Positions 23,831 through 36,996 of a stretch of DNA of 64,000 bases are shown here, piece by piece; the first letter of the stretch is position 1, and each line of letters begins with the position of its first letter. Made by a program: the position numbers and the translations under genes. Source of the DNA: Triops longicaudatus (lineage: Eukaryota > Arthropoda > Branchiopoda > Notostraca > Triopsidae); NCBI GenBank assembly GCA_022885665.1, contig JAGQDJ010000130.1, forward strand, positions 89,818 through 153,817, given 5' to 3'. The notes beneath the pieces were generated by a model. The model was not told the DNA's origin. It was given only the letters and a program-made list of their open reading frames with translations, and did not search any database.

Positions 23831-26800
23831 GCTTGTACTTACGGAATTACTGATGATACTGAAAAGTCGACTGTCGTAAATTTTGAAGGAGACTAAAAGG
23901 TTAAAACTAATCTGTGGTGTATTTTTTAGTGTTGCAATTACGCTTTGTAGTATCATAACAAGTAAACAATAAACAGAAAATGAAAACATTTAAAAAACTT
24001 TAATAAAGGCGAAATTTACTCCAAAAGCTTACGTTTTTAAATTCGTACTTCCCTAAATTCTTAGCCTTTAACAGTACAGTGTACTACACACACGGAGGTA
24101 TAGCAAGCTTTAAAAAAATCGACGTATATATTAAAAATTTAAAGGAAAAACTTTCAATTACATAATTTATAACGGCATCAAATTTCTGAACGAAAGAAAG
24201 TTTTCTTGACTTAATTGAAGCGAAGGACGTTAAGAAACTCACGAAAGCATTGTCTAGACATACACTGTAATGATACTTGTGACTTAGCTGCGAGCATAAT
24301 TGACCTTGTTTTCTTAGTGAGCAATAAAACTGATTTAGTAGCCGTGAATTAGTGATGGCCTACCATGGACATGCATTATCTGCGAAGTTAGTGTGGATGT
24401 TGTCTGTGTTGAAGCGAGAATTTACGCCTGGCTGCAGAACCACGTGAATTTAAAAGTCTTCGTGCTTAAAAGGCTCGTCGTAGGAATAATTAAGGTGTTT
24501 CTACCAGGAAATGGCTCGCAACCTGAAAGCAATCTCAAGCCAGAGATAAGGGACTCAAATTTTCTAAGGGCTACCCCGTAATCCCCGTGACGGACTTCGT
24601 TTTCGAGCTTGAGTGGTACTTCACGGAAACTGTCAGCAAGAATGAAGTGAAGCAGTCCCAATCTTCAAGCCGAATTAGCTTATCAAAACTGCATAGCCCT
24701 CCCCTGCTGTCACTTGGCATTCGCCAAGAAATGCTGTCTTTACTTTGGCTTCGCCGTACTCCTGAACGGAGTAACTTAGTTCTGATTACCGGACTCCAAA
24801 AGGTCATAGTCTACAATCTTCACTGAGAACCACGAAGCCGTAAATTGTTGACTAGTGAAAGAAGGAAGTCGCTCACAAAGTAATAAGTCCAAGTTAAACC
24901 AAACGTAAAAGCCGTTTGATGCGAAATGCTAGAGATTGTACTTAGCCTAATTCAATGTAAGCACGAACTAAAGTCAAAATCGATTACGACATTTTTTTTA
25001 AGTCGCATGAAAGTTCAGTCGAAAAGCAAGTTTGTGACATTTCTCTTGGAGTTAAACGAAAGAGACCGATAGAAAATCGAATCGCGTTACAAATAACACT
25101 GTATTATATGGACTGTCGGCTATAATACATTAGCGGAATGAATTGTTTAGGTGTTTTCAAAATTAAAATTAGTTCAGTATTTAAGGTTGAATCTTTTTAA
25201 GCATTATTCCAAGAAGAAGAAATTTCGATTCGATTATTTCTTAAAGTTAACTTTTTCCCTGAATCAGCGTCATGTTGTTTGATCCTTTTTCGAAATGGAA
25301 ACATGTAGTTCAGTTAAACTATAACTGTAAAAATGTCTGCTACAAAGTTTTCTTCTGCATAAGTTTATTATTAGCAATTTCTTTTAAGAAAAAATTCAAT
25401 TTTAGTAAATTCAAGCAAATTTGAAAGTTTTGCCGTATTGGGAAAACTTTGCAAATAAATCTTGTAATAATAAAATCTTTTGAATAATAAAAAACTTTTT
25501 TTAAAAATTTATATTTAAATTCGTTATCTCGACTTTTACCATGAAGTCTCTTTTTAACAAATTGTTAATATTGAGTTATGTACGACTTGTAAACTACTGC
25601 AGTAGACGGGTTGTAAAAGGCTGCGTTACGTAAATGTAAATAACGGAATAAGAGTATGATATACATAATTATTTACTTACGGAACATAATTTTCTGTTCG
25701 CAGAAAGTTAGTTATAGAAAAGATTCCACTATTTTTTACCAATTATATTAGTAAAGACACTATCGTTGCATGTGAGACATGTTTTTGTAAATTATCGGTG
25801 GTTCTACATTTCTTCCGAAGCTCTGCGAATGTCTACGTTTCATCCACTTTTCTAGAACGTTTAGTCCGTTGTATTAAAAAAAAGAATTGTTCTCGAGCTC
25901 AAACATGTGCCAAAGTGTTCAATGAAACAAAATAAAATTAAAAATTCATTAAGATTTTCTCTACAGTCGCCTGAACGTGTGTTGCCTAGCAGAAGTATCG
26001 CGTTTTTCCGTGTGAATTTTGCTCAGTAGCACTTATAGAGATAAACTATGTTGTATTTGGGTGTTTCGGTATCTTGAGAATTTGTTACTGAGCGAAAGAA
26101 GTAGGATAACCAGTTCCACTTCAGTTGGTAACACTTGTTTAGTTGTTGTGGAAACTCAGCATATGTTAACTCGTATAATCTAGCAAGCTTTCTAAGAAAA
26201 GGCTATTGTATCGCGCACGTGTTCCATGTCTCTGGATGTTTCCGACTTTCTTTACATTCCTTCCTTGGGTTCAGATTTCTTCCACATTTGTCTATGTTTC
26301 TACATGTCCGTACTTCTGTGTTTGACCGCATTTGTCGGACGTTGCACATAATTAAATCTCAAGCAGCTGTTAAAAATTAGCAGTTTAAAAAAAAAAAAAA
26401 TATGAGGAAAAATAAACTAAATCGCGTTTAAAGTCAAATCAAGCCCGGTTCAGTTAGGTTGTGTTATTTCGAATTTACCACATCAACTTGAATGTTGTTC
26501 AGCTGTATTAGAAACAGAGTAAAATTCAATCACTTAATGTCGAGAAAGTTCGGAAACGAAAGATCTCTCCCATCTATAATTTTACCGTAGCCCACAAACT
26601 TTATTTTTTCTGAGTTCTTTTTCTGTACAAATATAGAATTAATAACGAAATAAAACAGCGTTCCTATTCTTGTATGGAATTAAACTCCTACACACTATTC
26701 TCTTATAACCTGTTTCTATTATATTATACAACTACACCGATAAATATTCATATACGATTATGAGTTCTTACATCTATGGTCACTGGGTTCTACTGTCCAT

Positions 26801-28160
26801 TCAAAGCTCCTCCCGAAAAGAAGGAAAAAACACGTTAGTACCACTGTCCATTGTACTATCTTGATAGAGTATTGTATTGAATAGTCCAGTAGAAATACGT
26901 CCATACAAATTGATATAGGGTGGGAACGAGATTATCCAGCCCTACATTACTTCTCTTTGGTTGGTGTACAAACTCCCTGTGACAATATTCCGTCCACGTA
27001 CTGTATCATTCCGTTGTGTGTCTGTGGCCACCTCTTCGTCGTAACCATGATGTGACGCTCGCCTTGTAATGGACCCTGTACCCTTCTTTTTCCTCACAAA
27101 AACGACGAAAAAATGCTGATATTCTTCAGACAAGTATTGTTTCTTTTACCTTTTCATCGTTGGTTACGCTTTGGAGTGGGTTGGGACTTATCTTTTCTTG
27201 TGCTGACCCTTTTTTATCCCATGCTTGAAGCTAATCGATTACTAGTGTAAGGAAGGTGGATCAGGCTACGTCACGCGGAGCAACCAACTTTTTATCATTA
27301 AGGGTGAAAGGGGGAGTTTCTCCCTACTATTTTACCATTTTTCTCGTATTATTTTAGTCAGAGTAACCTTTACGAGGTAAAAAGTGGCGGAGTTATGGCT
27401 TTAATCATCCCGTCCCATTCCAGCCACCCTTCCTGGAGGAGTGGGTTAGGTCACGGAAGGAATACGTTGATGAAAGGGAACTGGAGGTCGATATTAATAT
27501 GTACTAAAAGCTGCCGATTAGGAAACGGTAGTTACTGCTCAGTAACAGTTACAGAGGTCATTAGGGCTAATCTCCGGACCGGGTTGTCAGCTACGGGCCA
27601 CGAGTCGTACATTAATAAATGCTTTATTTCTGGATGTACGGAACTAAGGTTCGTGCTGCAAGAAACGTCAGTGGGGATCAAACGGGGTGTTCTGTACTGA
27701 ATACACAAAGTAAAGGTTTGAAATGAAATGCTTATACAGAAAAGTTCGTTTAAATTAAATCGTCATGTGAAAGCAGTGTTTTAAATTCTGTTTTCGTTAA
27801 GTATTCCGTTGTTACCCAATAATTAAATTCGTCAGCATCATTATCTCGTATTGTTAAAGTATATTCATGCAAAAATAACACTCCCTGGGTCCGCTACCTG
27901 TAACACTCATACTCTTTTTGAACTCGAATGTGATCAGTTCAGTTTCGTTATATCAAAATTTAAAAGTTGTAACCCTGGTGTTCAAAGTAAAGTTGAAAAT
28001 TCGTCAAATTAATAATTAACGCCTCCGGCTACTATTTTTTTTCTGTTGACATCGACGTCTTCACCTTAGCCGCTATTTAGCCATTCGAGCCTCGTCCGGG
28101 CCGTACAATGGAGCTTTCAACGTAAATAAAACAAAAACACGTAAAGAAACGGTTTCTAAA
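23831..28160. other. No gene recognised
   Basis: Frames are at most about 100 codons (the longest is + 27395-27700), with no recognisable domain. A 14-nt A run lies at 26,387-26,400. No RNA gene or complete transposon was found. Confidence 0.5.
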
Positions 28161-28163
28161 CGA

Positions 28164-29224
28164 ATGAAACTACAAAAGAAGTTGAAAGATGAAATCTGTA
28201 TCAACCATTATGCCCGAGGCGTGCTGGAGTACCGGACCCACATAGACACAATTCTACCACCTGTTAGAACAAGGGTGTGTAGAGTGAGGCTTTTTTCCAC
28301 CCCAGAGTTAGGTGGGGGTAATGTTTGCCCCTCCTTGGCTTGTTTCATCTCCAGTGAATTGACAAATGTCACGCACGTGGCCCCCTCAGGCAAACTCTAA
28401 ACTTGTTGGCTTCGCAGGCTCAAAGTTAACACGGTTCGTGCCGCCCCATTTACGGTTCGTGGTTCAGTTTGTGCAGCTCCGTTGTTTACATCCTGTACTG
28501 TACGTGACTTTGAAAGAAAAAACTGAGGTTTATACAGATAAAAGGGTTTTGGAACGGGGTTTGAATTTTTTTCGGTACACTGGAACCCTATTGGGTTCGG
28601 AGCCTTTTTCGTTATATTTGGGAAGGAGAAATAGAAGCTTTGTGAAGATACAAATTTCTATCAGCAACGGAAGTTCAGCTAGCTTCCCAAATATGTGTGG
28701 GTGCTGTATATGTCGCAAAGTAGAGTTGAATTTTTTTCTTTCGGTTATGATCTTCTTGGCTGGATTTCGTTGGTGGCTCGCTTTTGGAATGAACATGCTC
28801 ATAGTGTTGGAACAGTAAAGAATCCGCGTGGTGCTATAAAATTAGCTTTCCGTCTGGTGCACATGCTTTACTTACAGTCGTGGATTTGTAAAACGTTGTT
28901 TTTTTCTCTCCGGATCGTTCCTGGCAGACAAATTTCCATATTACGCGACCCTCGTGCATTTACCCTTAACCTTGGCATTCATTCAGGTCAATTTAGCTTC
29001 CGCTTGTGGCAGCCAAAGCTAACTTTGCCCGGCTTGCACTTCAGCGTCTTAGGACGGTAAAACCGTCCTACTCAGTCGATTCGTTTCTGCGAAATCGATT
29101 CTTCGAAGCCTTTTTCATTTCCGGGGCAGGAAGGGATTCAGTACTAGGATTCAATGATCCGGGAAGGTATCAGTGCATTAAAAGAAAAAAATGGTTTTTG
29201 TTCTTTTTCTCTCTTGTTTCTTGA
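28164..29224 (+). other. Chain of overlapping unassigned frames
   Basis: Four + strand frames follow one another with overlaps: 28164-28400, 28366-28818 (150 codons), 28695-29060 and 29006-29224. The segment looks somewhat richer in G and C than its surroundings. I recognise no domain or splice arrangement that would join them. A perfect 9-bp stem with a 3-nt loop (TAGGACGGT/ACCGTCCTA) lies at 29,050-29,070. This may be a decayed mobile or coding sequence, or chance. Confidence 0.25.
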
Positions 29225-29619
29225 TATGTCGTAATATGACGCAGTAATATATCGGCAGTAATATGACGGTTCGTATTGACATGCTTTTACAAAGCAACAG
29301 AACGCATTGGCTTCTGGACGAGGGTACGGTGGAACGTACACCCTTTACAGGGTTGAGAAAACAACCCCTGTAGAGCAGGTAGACTGAGGCTCGTAAAACA
29401 AGGAAACGGCGTTAGGACTTTCAAAATGGTGGAAGAATCCGTGGTCAAGGGCCAAACCAGTATCGGAAGTGGTTAAGGATTATTACTGCCCATCACTGGA
29501 AAGTGGGTACGGTTCTTATGGAGTTTAGATTGGGGGGATGTAAGGGGCCTGTGCAGAGTTCGAGACCACGAAAAGAACCCGCCGCGCTAGGTTTCCTGTT
29601 AAAAGGCCAGTATTTCTGC

Positions 29620-31390
29620 AGCGATGTTAACCAGCAATTCTGAAGCAATAACTTTTGAGTATTAAAACTTCAATTCGGAAACCATGTAAACCACAGTATT
29701 ACTTTGATTGTTTGGCTCTGGTATTGCTGCAGAAATGGTTGAGGGTAACTTTGTAGTAATAGTGGTTATTGAAGCTTTGTAAGAATTTGTCAACCGTGTT
29801 CCATTCAAAATGTAGATTTCGGTTTTGTACATGTTTGATTGTTATATTTCGTAACCATTGGTTAGTTATTTTCAGTAATATTTGTTCCAGTATTCCATGT
29901 GAGTTATTTTCCTGCATTTGGAAAGTAAGACACGCGCAAATGCTTAAATATGTACCTGTTTCCACGAGTTTTTGCACAGGGTTTGAGTTTTTCAGTAGGG
30001 GTGTTTTAACAGTGTCTCAGAAGTTATTATCAAGAGTGTTTTTGCAGTAATGCTTTCATATTAATTCAAGTAGAAAAGCTTGCTTCATATACTCTGCGAG
30101 CATATTCGATCTTTATTTCAACCTAAGTCTTTACCCAAGAATTTCTATAGCTGTGTATCACTGTAGCCCTGCAGTAATGACAGATCTCTACTTTTGCAGA
30201 TAGGTTTGTTCCTGTAGTTATATATCTGTTTGACCTTCCTTCGATAATTCCGTAAGCTGCGTAATGCTGTGAAGCAAACTGTCTCCAGTATTTCTGTCTT
30301 AAAGGCTTACAACTATTTCTGTACTAATATTAGCTCATGTGATACATAGCTCATGGGGATTCTATGATATTTTTAATAGAAGCCTATAATACCAGTATTC
30401 TTTGTACATTCACTTAAAAAATTTCCAGTATTTTTGCACCAATGGTCTGTGAGTCTCTTCAGTTGTGGCTGACAAGTATTTCTGAAGTTGATGAGTAATT
30501 CTGTGGCAATACATTTTTCTACAAGCTTTGTGAAAGTCTTTGACCTCTATTTCAATAAGGTGTCGAAAAATAGGCATATCTTTGAATGCATCTCCGATAT
30601 TACTGCAGCAGTGTTTCACCAATATCTGTCCCGTAGTCAATACATTCTTACGCACAATGATTTTCGCCATTTTGACAGCCATTCATTGGACTTCATTATT
30701 TGATTCATATGTTTTCTTCATTTCACTGTTTCTAACATGCTGCACCTATTCCATTCAGTATTCGTAAAAACATTTACTTCCAGTGTTTCTATATCTATAC
30801 TGTGTTTTTTAGAGTATTACGGCATATCTTGATCCATAATATTTTCTGATACTATGTAAACTTATGCTTGTTTCTAAATTGTCAATGATATTAGGAAATA
30901 TTAAGAAAAATTCTTTATTTCGGCAGTACTGGTTTTTATAATATTGTTTCCAGCAATAACAGACTTATGCCAGTACATTTATATTGGTAACCAATATTGC
31001 TGCAGTAGCGCTGTTAAGTGACACAGCAAAATTATTGCAGTAATTTTGTTGTAGTACATAAATATTACTGTAGTAACAATATAACTACTGTTATAGTAAT
31101 ATTGGTTTCATTAATAATGGACTTCAACTGGTGGAAGGCCATTATATTTATACAAGTGCACTATTACTAAAACCAATATTGCTATATTATTAATACAGCA
31201 GCCTTATCAATATATTGGTATAAGTCCATTGCTTCAGTATTATTGGTTGTAGCAATATCGAAATAAAATGTAATTAAATGTCTTATCCGTCTGTTGCAAA
31301 TAAATTTCCCCATTTTACGTAATCATTGGTCCAGTATTTATGAAGCAGTGACATTTCAGTACTTCTGCAGTAATTTTTACATCATGTCTT
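29620..31390. repeat. Degenerate CAGTAATTTCTGCAG repeat field
   Basis: Blocks such as CCAGTATTTCTGCAG, TGCAGTAAT, CAGTAATATTTG and AGTATTACTG recur over about 1.7 kb with irregular spacing. The right part (30,940-31,270) is also rich in short inverted repeats built on AACCAATATTGC. One example is a near-perfect palindrome at 30,981-30,997 with 8-bp arms. No coding sequence is apparent. Confidence 0.5.
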
Positions 31391-32739
31391 TTTTTAAGGG
31401 TAAGCTCGTTGAACGTTTGCGATGGGAAAGGTTGGTAGAAACGGGAAACAGCATGTATGATGGTGGAACTTTATGATTAGTTGGACTTTGAATGTACTGG
31501 CACTTTTTTCCGTGTGTGCAGATGCAAGGGTGAGCAACAAATTCTCATAAACATAAGTGAAAAACGAAAATTGCACCCTGGGGTACCAGTCCTTAAGGTG
31601 CCATTTATCTTTTCCCCCTCGACATCTTTGCATAAGAAAAGAAGGTTGGCAAATCTTTGGTTTTTGGCAGAATAGTCGTACCCACTCGTGGGTTTGTATC
31701 GCAGTTGACTTTTTTGGGGGAGGAGCCAGGGGGAAAGTTCTGTGGCGAGTCGTGAAAAGGAATGTTTGACAACTTATTTTGACAACTTGCGAGTTTCTTT
31801 GGTGGGTTTTTGTCAACACAAAAAACGAGCCAGAATTACAAGTTGAAATGTTTGTAAATTCCACAGAGAGGAAGGCACAAGTGAAATACAACACTCAAAC
31901 AGTGGGAAGAAATTCGTGAACCTTTCTACCACAGCAAAGCTTTGTTGGAAAGAAAGAGCTTCCAAACAGGAGCATTAAAGTTAAATTTTGGACAGAATTG
32001 CGCACTACTATGCATCCCGAGATTGAACAGAGTCGTAAAGGAACGTGTTTGGAAGAAATTGCGTTATCCTTGATGCGTTACTTGCATTGCTTCAGGAGCT
32101 CGGTGACTTTTTCTTGAGGTGCAAATTTTTTCTACAATATTTCTGTGAGTACGCGCGACTAAGTAAAGTGACAGGTTGCGTATTGTTCTGTAGCAAATTT
32201 CTTGGGAGAAAAGCTGTGTGTAGTTATGCAAAGTGTTGAAAGTTTCAAAAGAAATTGAGTTCAATTTCTTGAGTATTTCTTCACAAGTTCGGTTCGTTTC
32301 CGTCATGAGACACGGTTTTGTTACGAAATTTCAGTAGAGTACTCTACGCAGATACAATGATACCTGAGTTGATTTTCGAGAGAGAAAAGTTACCTGCAAA
32401 TTTTGTGATGTATAAAAACTTACTTAAGAAATTGCGTACGTTTGTTTATGCGTAGATTTTCGTTTTAACCTTGCAGCTACAGAGCATAAAAATTGTATAT
32501 ACGTAAATTACGCTTATGCACCTATAAAATTAGTTACCAACCTTAAGAGACGCATTACGGCAGACATAGCGTTGATGTTGATATATTTGAAAGTTCGATT
32601 GATCTTTCAAGTAATTCATGTCCTTGATTTGACAAATTATTTGGAAAATCGAGTGTTATGTGATGTACAACATCTAAAGCGTCCGCAGAGATAGTAATTC
32701 ATCATTTCAAAGTCATGAGCAGGGGGTGGAAGAAATAGC
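31391..32739. other. No gene recognised; one long unassigned frame
   Basis: A minus-strand frame at 31394-31894 is open for 166 codons. Its translation is rich in Phe, Thr, Ser and His and has no domain I recognise. A + strand frame overlaps it at 31557-31769. I regard both as uncertain. Confidence 0.35.
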
Positions 32740-32829
32740 GCAGACAAATTTTGAAAAGTAGTCCTTAAAACCCAAGTTTTTGTTGCAATATTTAACTAGA
32801 GTGACCAAAATTAAATTTATTGATACTTA

Positions 32830-33070
32830 GAATGCTATTACTGCGTCAGTTTTTCAATGAGTGAAGTAATTTACTAAATTAAGGTCTTATTTTTGGGCAG
32901 CCTCAAAAAAATTGTGCAAAGTTGTCCTCCATGACGCAGTTTTTTGCCGCATTATCTCTTTTCAGCTTGTGAAGCCTAGCAAAACGACGCAGCATTGAAC
33001 ACAATCTCTGCGTCAAATTTCCAAAGCGGAAAGTAATTTACCAAATTTAGGATCTTATCTCGTTAGTGAC
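32830..33070. repeat. Diverged direct repeat, about 165-bp period
   Basis: GAAGTAATTTACTAAATTAA followed by GGTCTTAT (near 32,862) recurs as GAAAGTAATTTACCAAATTT followed by AGGATCTTAT (near 33,029). Both are preceded by a CTGCGTCA-containing segment. This looks like an old tandem duplication. Confidence 0.5.
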
Positions 33071-36000
33071 TTCCCGAAGAAAAGACACAGCCTGTTAACG
33101 TTTCGAAGCTTTCATTCAGCCCCGTTATCTATGTCACTTGTGGCTTGCTAGCCAAAACATGCCGTAATTGGTGCGTTTTTCTCCTAACGATCTCATAAAC
33201 CTGGCTACATAACTTTTAGCTTTAGCTAGAGTCTCATTATTGCAAGACTTGTTACGCTCTCCCACACCTAATCGTCCGCTTTTATGCATTGTACGATTGA
33301 TGTTATCGCCAAAGTCTGCTAAGGTATAGTACAATATAACGCTGTAAGATAGGAGAACTATGAAACATTTAGCGATGAGTTACATGCATGCTAGTACAAT
33401 ACTGCAGGCACTATCATTTCTGCTTGACTTACTTACACGGTTAGCGTACACCAACTGGAACACCGGACTGGAATAGAGAACTGGGCATATAATATTTGTT
33501 ATTATTTCACGGTATAATCTTTTATCATCCTGCCAGTAATATTCCTCCAATACCATGCCGGCAGTAATAGCCGATCCTGTATTGTAACCAATCCGAAAAA
33601 TTCTGTGAAACCGAAGTTGAACTTTACCCAACATAGAGTTATAAAGCACGTATAATTATGATATGCACGTGCTCGAAATCGTTAATTATTGCTGCCGAGA
33701 AAAAAGAGACGATTTTTCATACTTTGACAAGCGTTTATTAATCGACTGAGATGAAGTGGGAGTGAGCTCATGGAGCAGTGCATTAATGAAGCTGACGTCA
33801 AGATGCTCATGATTTAACGATTTTCGCGGATCTTTAGTCAATTTCCTGGCAAAGGTATTTACCTTTGCGGATTATTCCTTAAAAAAGTCGAAAACACGAG
33901 ACTTGAATTGGGTAAGATGGATCGGAGTCTGTGCTGGGGTGGTAAGAGCGGGTGCAAACACAAGAAGGGTTGTAGGAGGGTGCAAACAGGTTTAATCTTA
34001 TTGATAAAAGGTATATGAACAGCATTAGTTTTGTAAAGATTAGAAAAGAGATTGTGATCTGGACTCGCATCAGTGGAGTTTTTATGTCAATATAATTATA
34101 TTACTGCCATTACCCGCCCAAAGTATTACTGACGCGTTAACGAGCTGTGTACGTCACGCTTAAAAGGATGGAAAATGGTTTTAAATAGTGTCTTTCTTAG
34201 GTTTACTACTCGGTAGAGAGTAAATCAGGGTTTCCTTTGTAATATTCTCCGAACCAGTTAAGCGAATACAGGAATATTCCACAGAACTTAGCATGGCTGC
34301 AGTTATCTTTAATGACAAAAACAGGCGGTCGTGGCATTTGCTGTGCTTCTTTTGTACAGTATAACCTTTAAGCGCCAAGGCAACGCTTTTATTAGCTCCT
34401 GTTGGGAATACAAGTCGCTTGGGCTGGTAAATAGCCCACCATTAGCCACGTGGTCGGTTTGAAAAAGGGGAGCGAGGAAACTGGGAGCTTTCTGTACTTT
34501 GTGTTTCTTTTGTCTAGTTTTGGTGACCAATTAAGAAACTACTTTCGGTTGCCATAAACGGTACAAAATGCGTACACGTAGAGGGAAAAATTGGAGGAAG
34601 TAAGATTTATTTTTGTATTGATTTACGGACTATTATGTGGCGGTTTTCTTTTCGAGAAAGGGATTTAGAGGCCGCTAGTTTCGGTATAGTGACTTATGGT
34701 CTCCCGCAAGATGGATGTGTGGGATACTTGTCAGGAAGGAAAAGACTGGAGTGCTTTGACGGATGGCTTTCGCTTTCAGGAGAGATTAGGACACGAGTAG
34801 TCCCCTATGCTTTAAGGGGGGCTGACAATACCCTATTTGTACATCTTATGCCGACAAGTGCTGCTGCGCTTGGGATTCTAAGGCTGGGCAACATGAGTTA
34901 AGGCTTTACTTGTTGCACGTATGGCTTGCTTCCTTTTTTATTCTTCTCTAGTATTTATTGTCGTTTTTCTCGTGCGGCTCCTTACGTTTTCACACTCGTT
35001 GTGAATTAAAAAAGTATTTAAAAATAAATAACAAATAAAGCGTCGTAATAACTCCAGTTTTCTTTTGTCACACGTTCGCGGTTCACTGGATACAATCCTA
35101 TTTCTAATTCGCTACGTAACATCCCAAAGTATGCATTACGTGAAATTGCGTAAATGAATATCGTTAACTGTGGTTGTTTTAAGCACATTGGGCAACTTTA
35201 AACTTTTCATTGGAATACCTCTGTTTAACCATCGTAGTACGTATTGCCAGACTCACCGATGAATAGATTTTCTTGTGACAGCTAAACTAAGTATTTAAGA
35301 CACATTTCGTGGCAAATGTAGCTGAAACCAAGCAGTTTGACACATTTACTGTCTTCGAGTTTTCACAACCCAAAGGTCACTGTGACAACAAGAAGCTCCA
35401 TTTTTTCGGAAAGTTATTCCATTGACCAGTCCTTTTTTCACCTAAATGGAAACATTCAATGTGTTTTTCCTCCAACCAATTTGGTGTTCAAATTTACCCT
35501 GAGGACTCTGACCCTTTCTTAATGTTATAGCTTATGGGTTTTTCAAAGGGAGGGTGTCGCGGTTGGGAAAGTCGTGGATGATGAAACGTGCATGAAACCA
35601 AAGTTACGTCTCATTATAACGAACCTCATGAGAACAGAAAATTCTCTATTATATCTAAAGTTTGTTATATCAGACGTTTTCCTGTGCACTTTTGCATTAC
35701 TCTGAATCATTTTTTTCCGTCATGCACTATTGCTTGGTCTTAATTTATACAGACACATTCATTGTGATACTGGCTAGGTTGGACATATACAGAGACTCTG
35801 AATCTTACTAGCAGTTTATTGTAGCCAACAATTTGTTACTAAAGTGTTTGTGGTTCCAAGGCTTAAATATAAAGCTTTGAAAACGAGCCACGTCGATTGC
35901 CTAACGTATTATCGTCTGCGGCATTCTTAAGTTAAAATACACTTATTGTGGTAAAAACGATTACAGTATCTTTTCCATGACTAGATGAATTCCGCTATGT

Positions 36001-36996
36001 TATTGTCTTTCAATTATACACAAAGAGCGTTTTTTACACCGCCCTGTTCTTCATTTGAAGTTGTTCCAAACCCCAGTATGACCTCGAACGTGAGTGGTTC
36101 CGAGGTTGTGCTCTACTTTTGCTTGCAAATAGACTGAAGAAAATACTGTAGATTTTTCATAGCCTTATACTGTGACATTACTTCCATGGTATGGCATTTC
36201 TGTATTGTTATTTTATTAGTTCAGGTTTCATTATAAAGTTAGGTTTAATTTGCTCTGCAGAAGTACGGTCTCGTCTTCTAATGATCTTAGATTTTTCATG
36301 TCTAAACTGTATCAAATTCTCAAAAATCTTTATCCCCGACAGGCACGGAATTCGTTTTGCATTAAGGAGCGAAGAAATTTACGGTTGAGTGAGCAATCCC
36401 GAATTTTTTGTTTCCGAGCAGTTGCTATGGAAATTTTTTAAATGATTTTGCTAGGCTACAAGCCTGTTGCCGTAAAGCTTTAGGGGTAATGCAATTAATT
36501 CCTCAGGCACTCGAATAAGAATGCCGTATCCAATCACCCAAATGGTGTTATCTCCTTTGAGCTGTTACATTCTCTTCCTTTAAGTACTTTGGAGCATGTC
36601 AGGTGTCCATCACCTTCGTTCATTGTTAACCCTCTTGAAATGAAACACGGGAGGGTACAAGAGAGAAAGAGAAAAAACATCCATATTCTTTTTCCGAGTG
36701 TCACGGTAATTTCTCTTTACCAAGGCCTGCGACATGACAGTTTGTCATGTGAGTCTCGAAGACTCCAAACAAGAACACAAGATGGGCAAAGGGAAGCTAG
36801 GGAGGGGCACCGTTAGGCACAGACAAGGTAACCCCCATTGTATTGCTATTGATTATAGCGCTGTCTGCGTTTGCTTCTTATTTCCCTTGTATTTCCATTT
36901 TTTTCTTCTCACTTCAATTTCTTTTGTTTTCTGGTATCTTGGTATGATACTTTTTTCCTTTCTCGCCTAATAACAATTTCGTTTCCGCGTTTGTAG
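33071..36996. other. No gene recognised upstream of the Dpr-like exons
   Basis: Frames are below 95 codons, for example + 34635-34901 (88 codons) and - 33380-33649. None has a recognisable domain and none supplies an obvious signal-peptide exon ending in the phase required by the first Dpr exon. A perfect 8-bp stem with a 3-nt loop lies at 36,733-36,751. Confidence 0.5.
35608..35705. mobile_element. Diverged TAACGAAC-family fragment
   Basis: The fragment runs from CTCATTATAACGAACCTCAT to GTTTGTTATATCAGACGTTT. It shares the ATAACGAAC ... GTTATATCAGACGT layout with the copies in the first Dpr intron at 37.8 and 38.0 kb. Boundaries are approximate. Confidence 0.45.

Noticed and set aside
29050..29070. 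Perfect 9-bp hairpin considered as a terminator
   Set aside because: Intrinsic terminators of this kind do not apply to nuclear genes, there is no gene next to it and no T tract. It is noted only as a local structure.
29555..29585. GTTCGAGACC resembling a tRNA B box
   Set aside because: No complementary T stem, A box or acceptor stem at the required distances.
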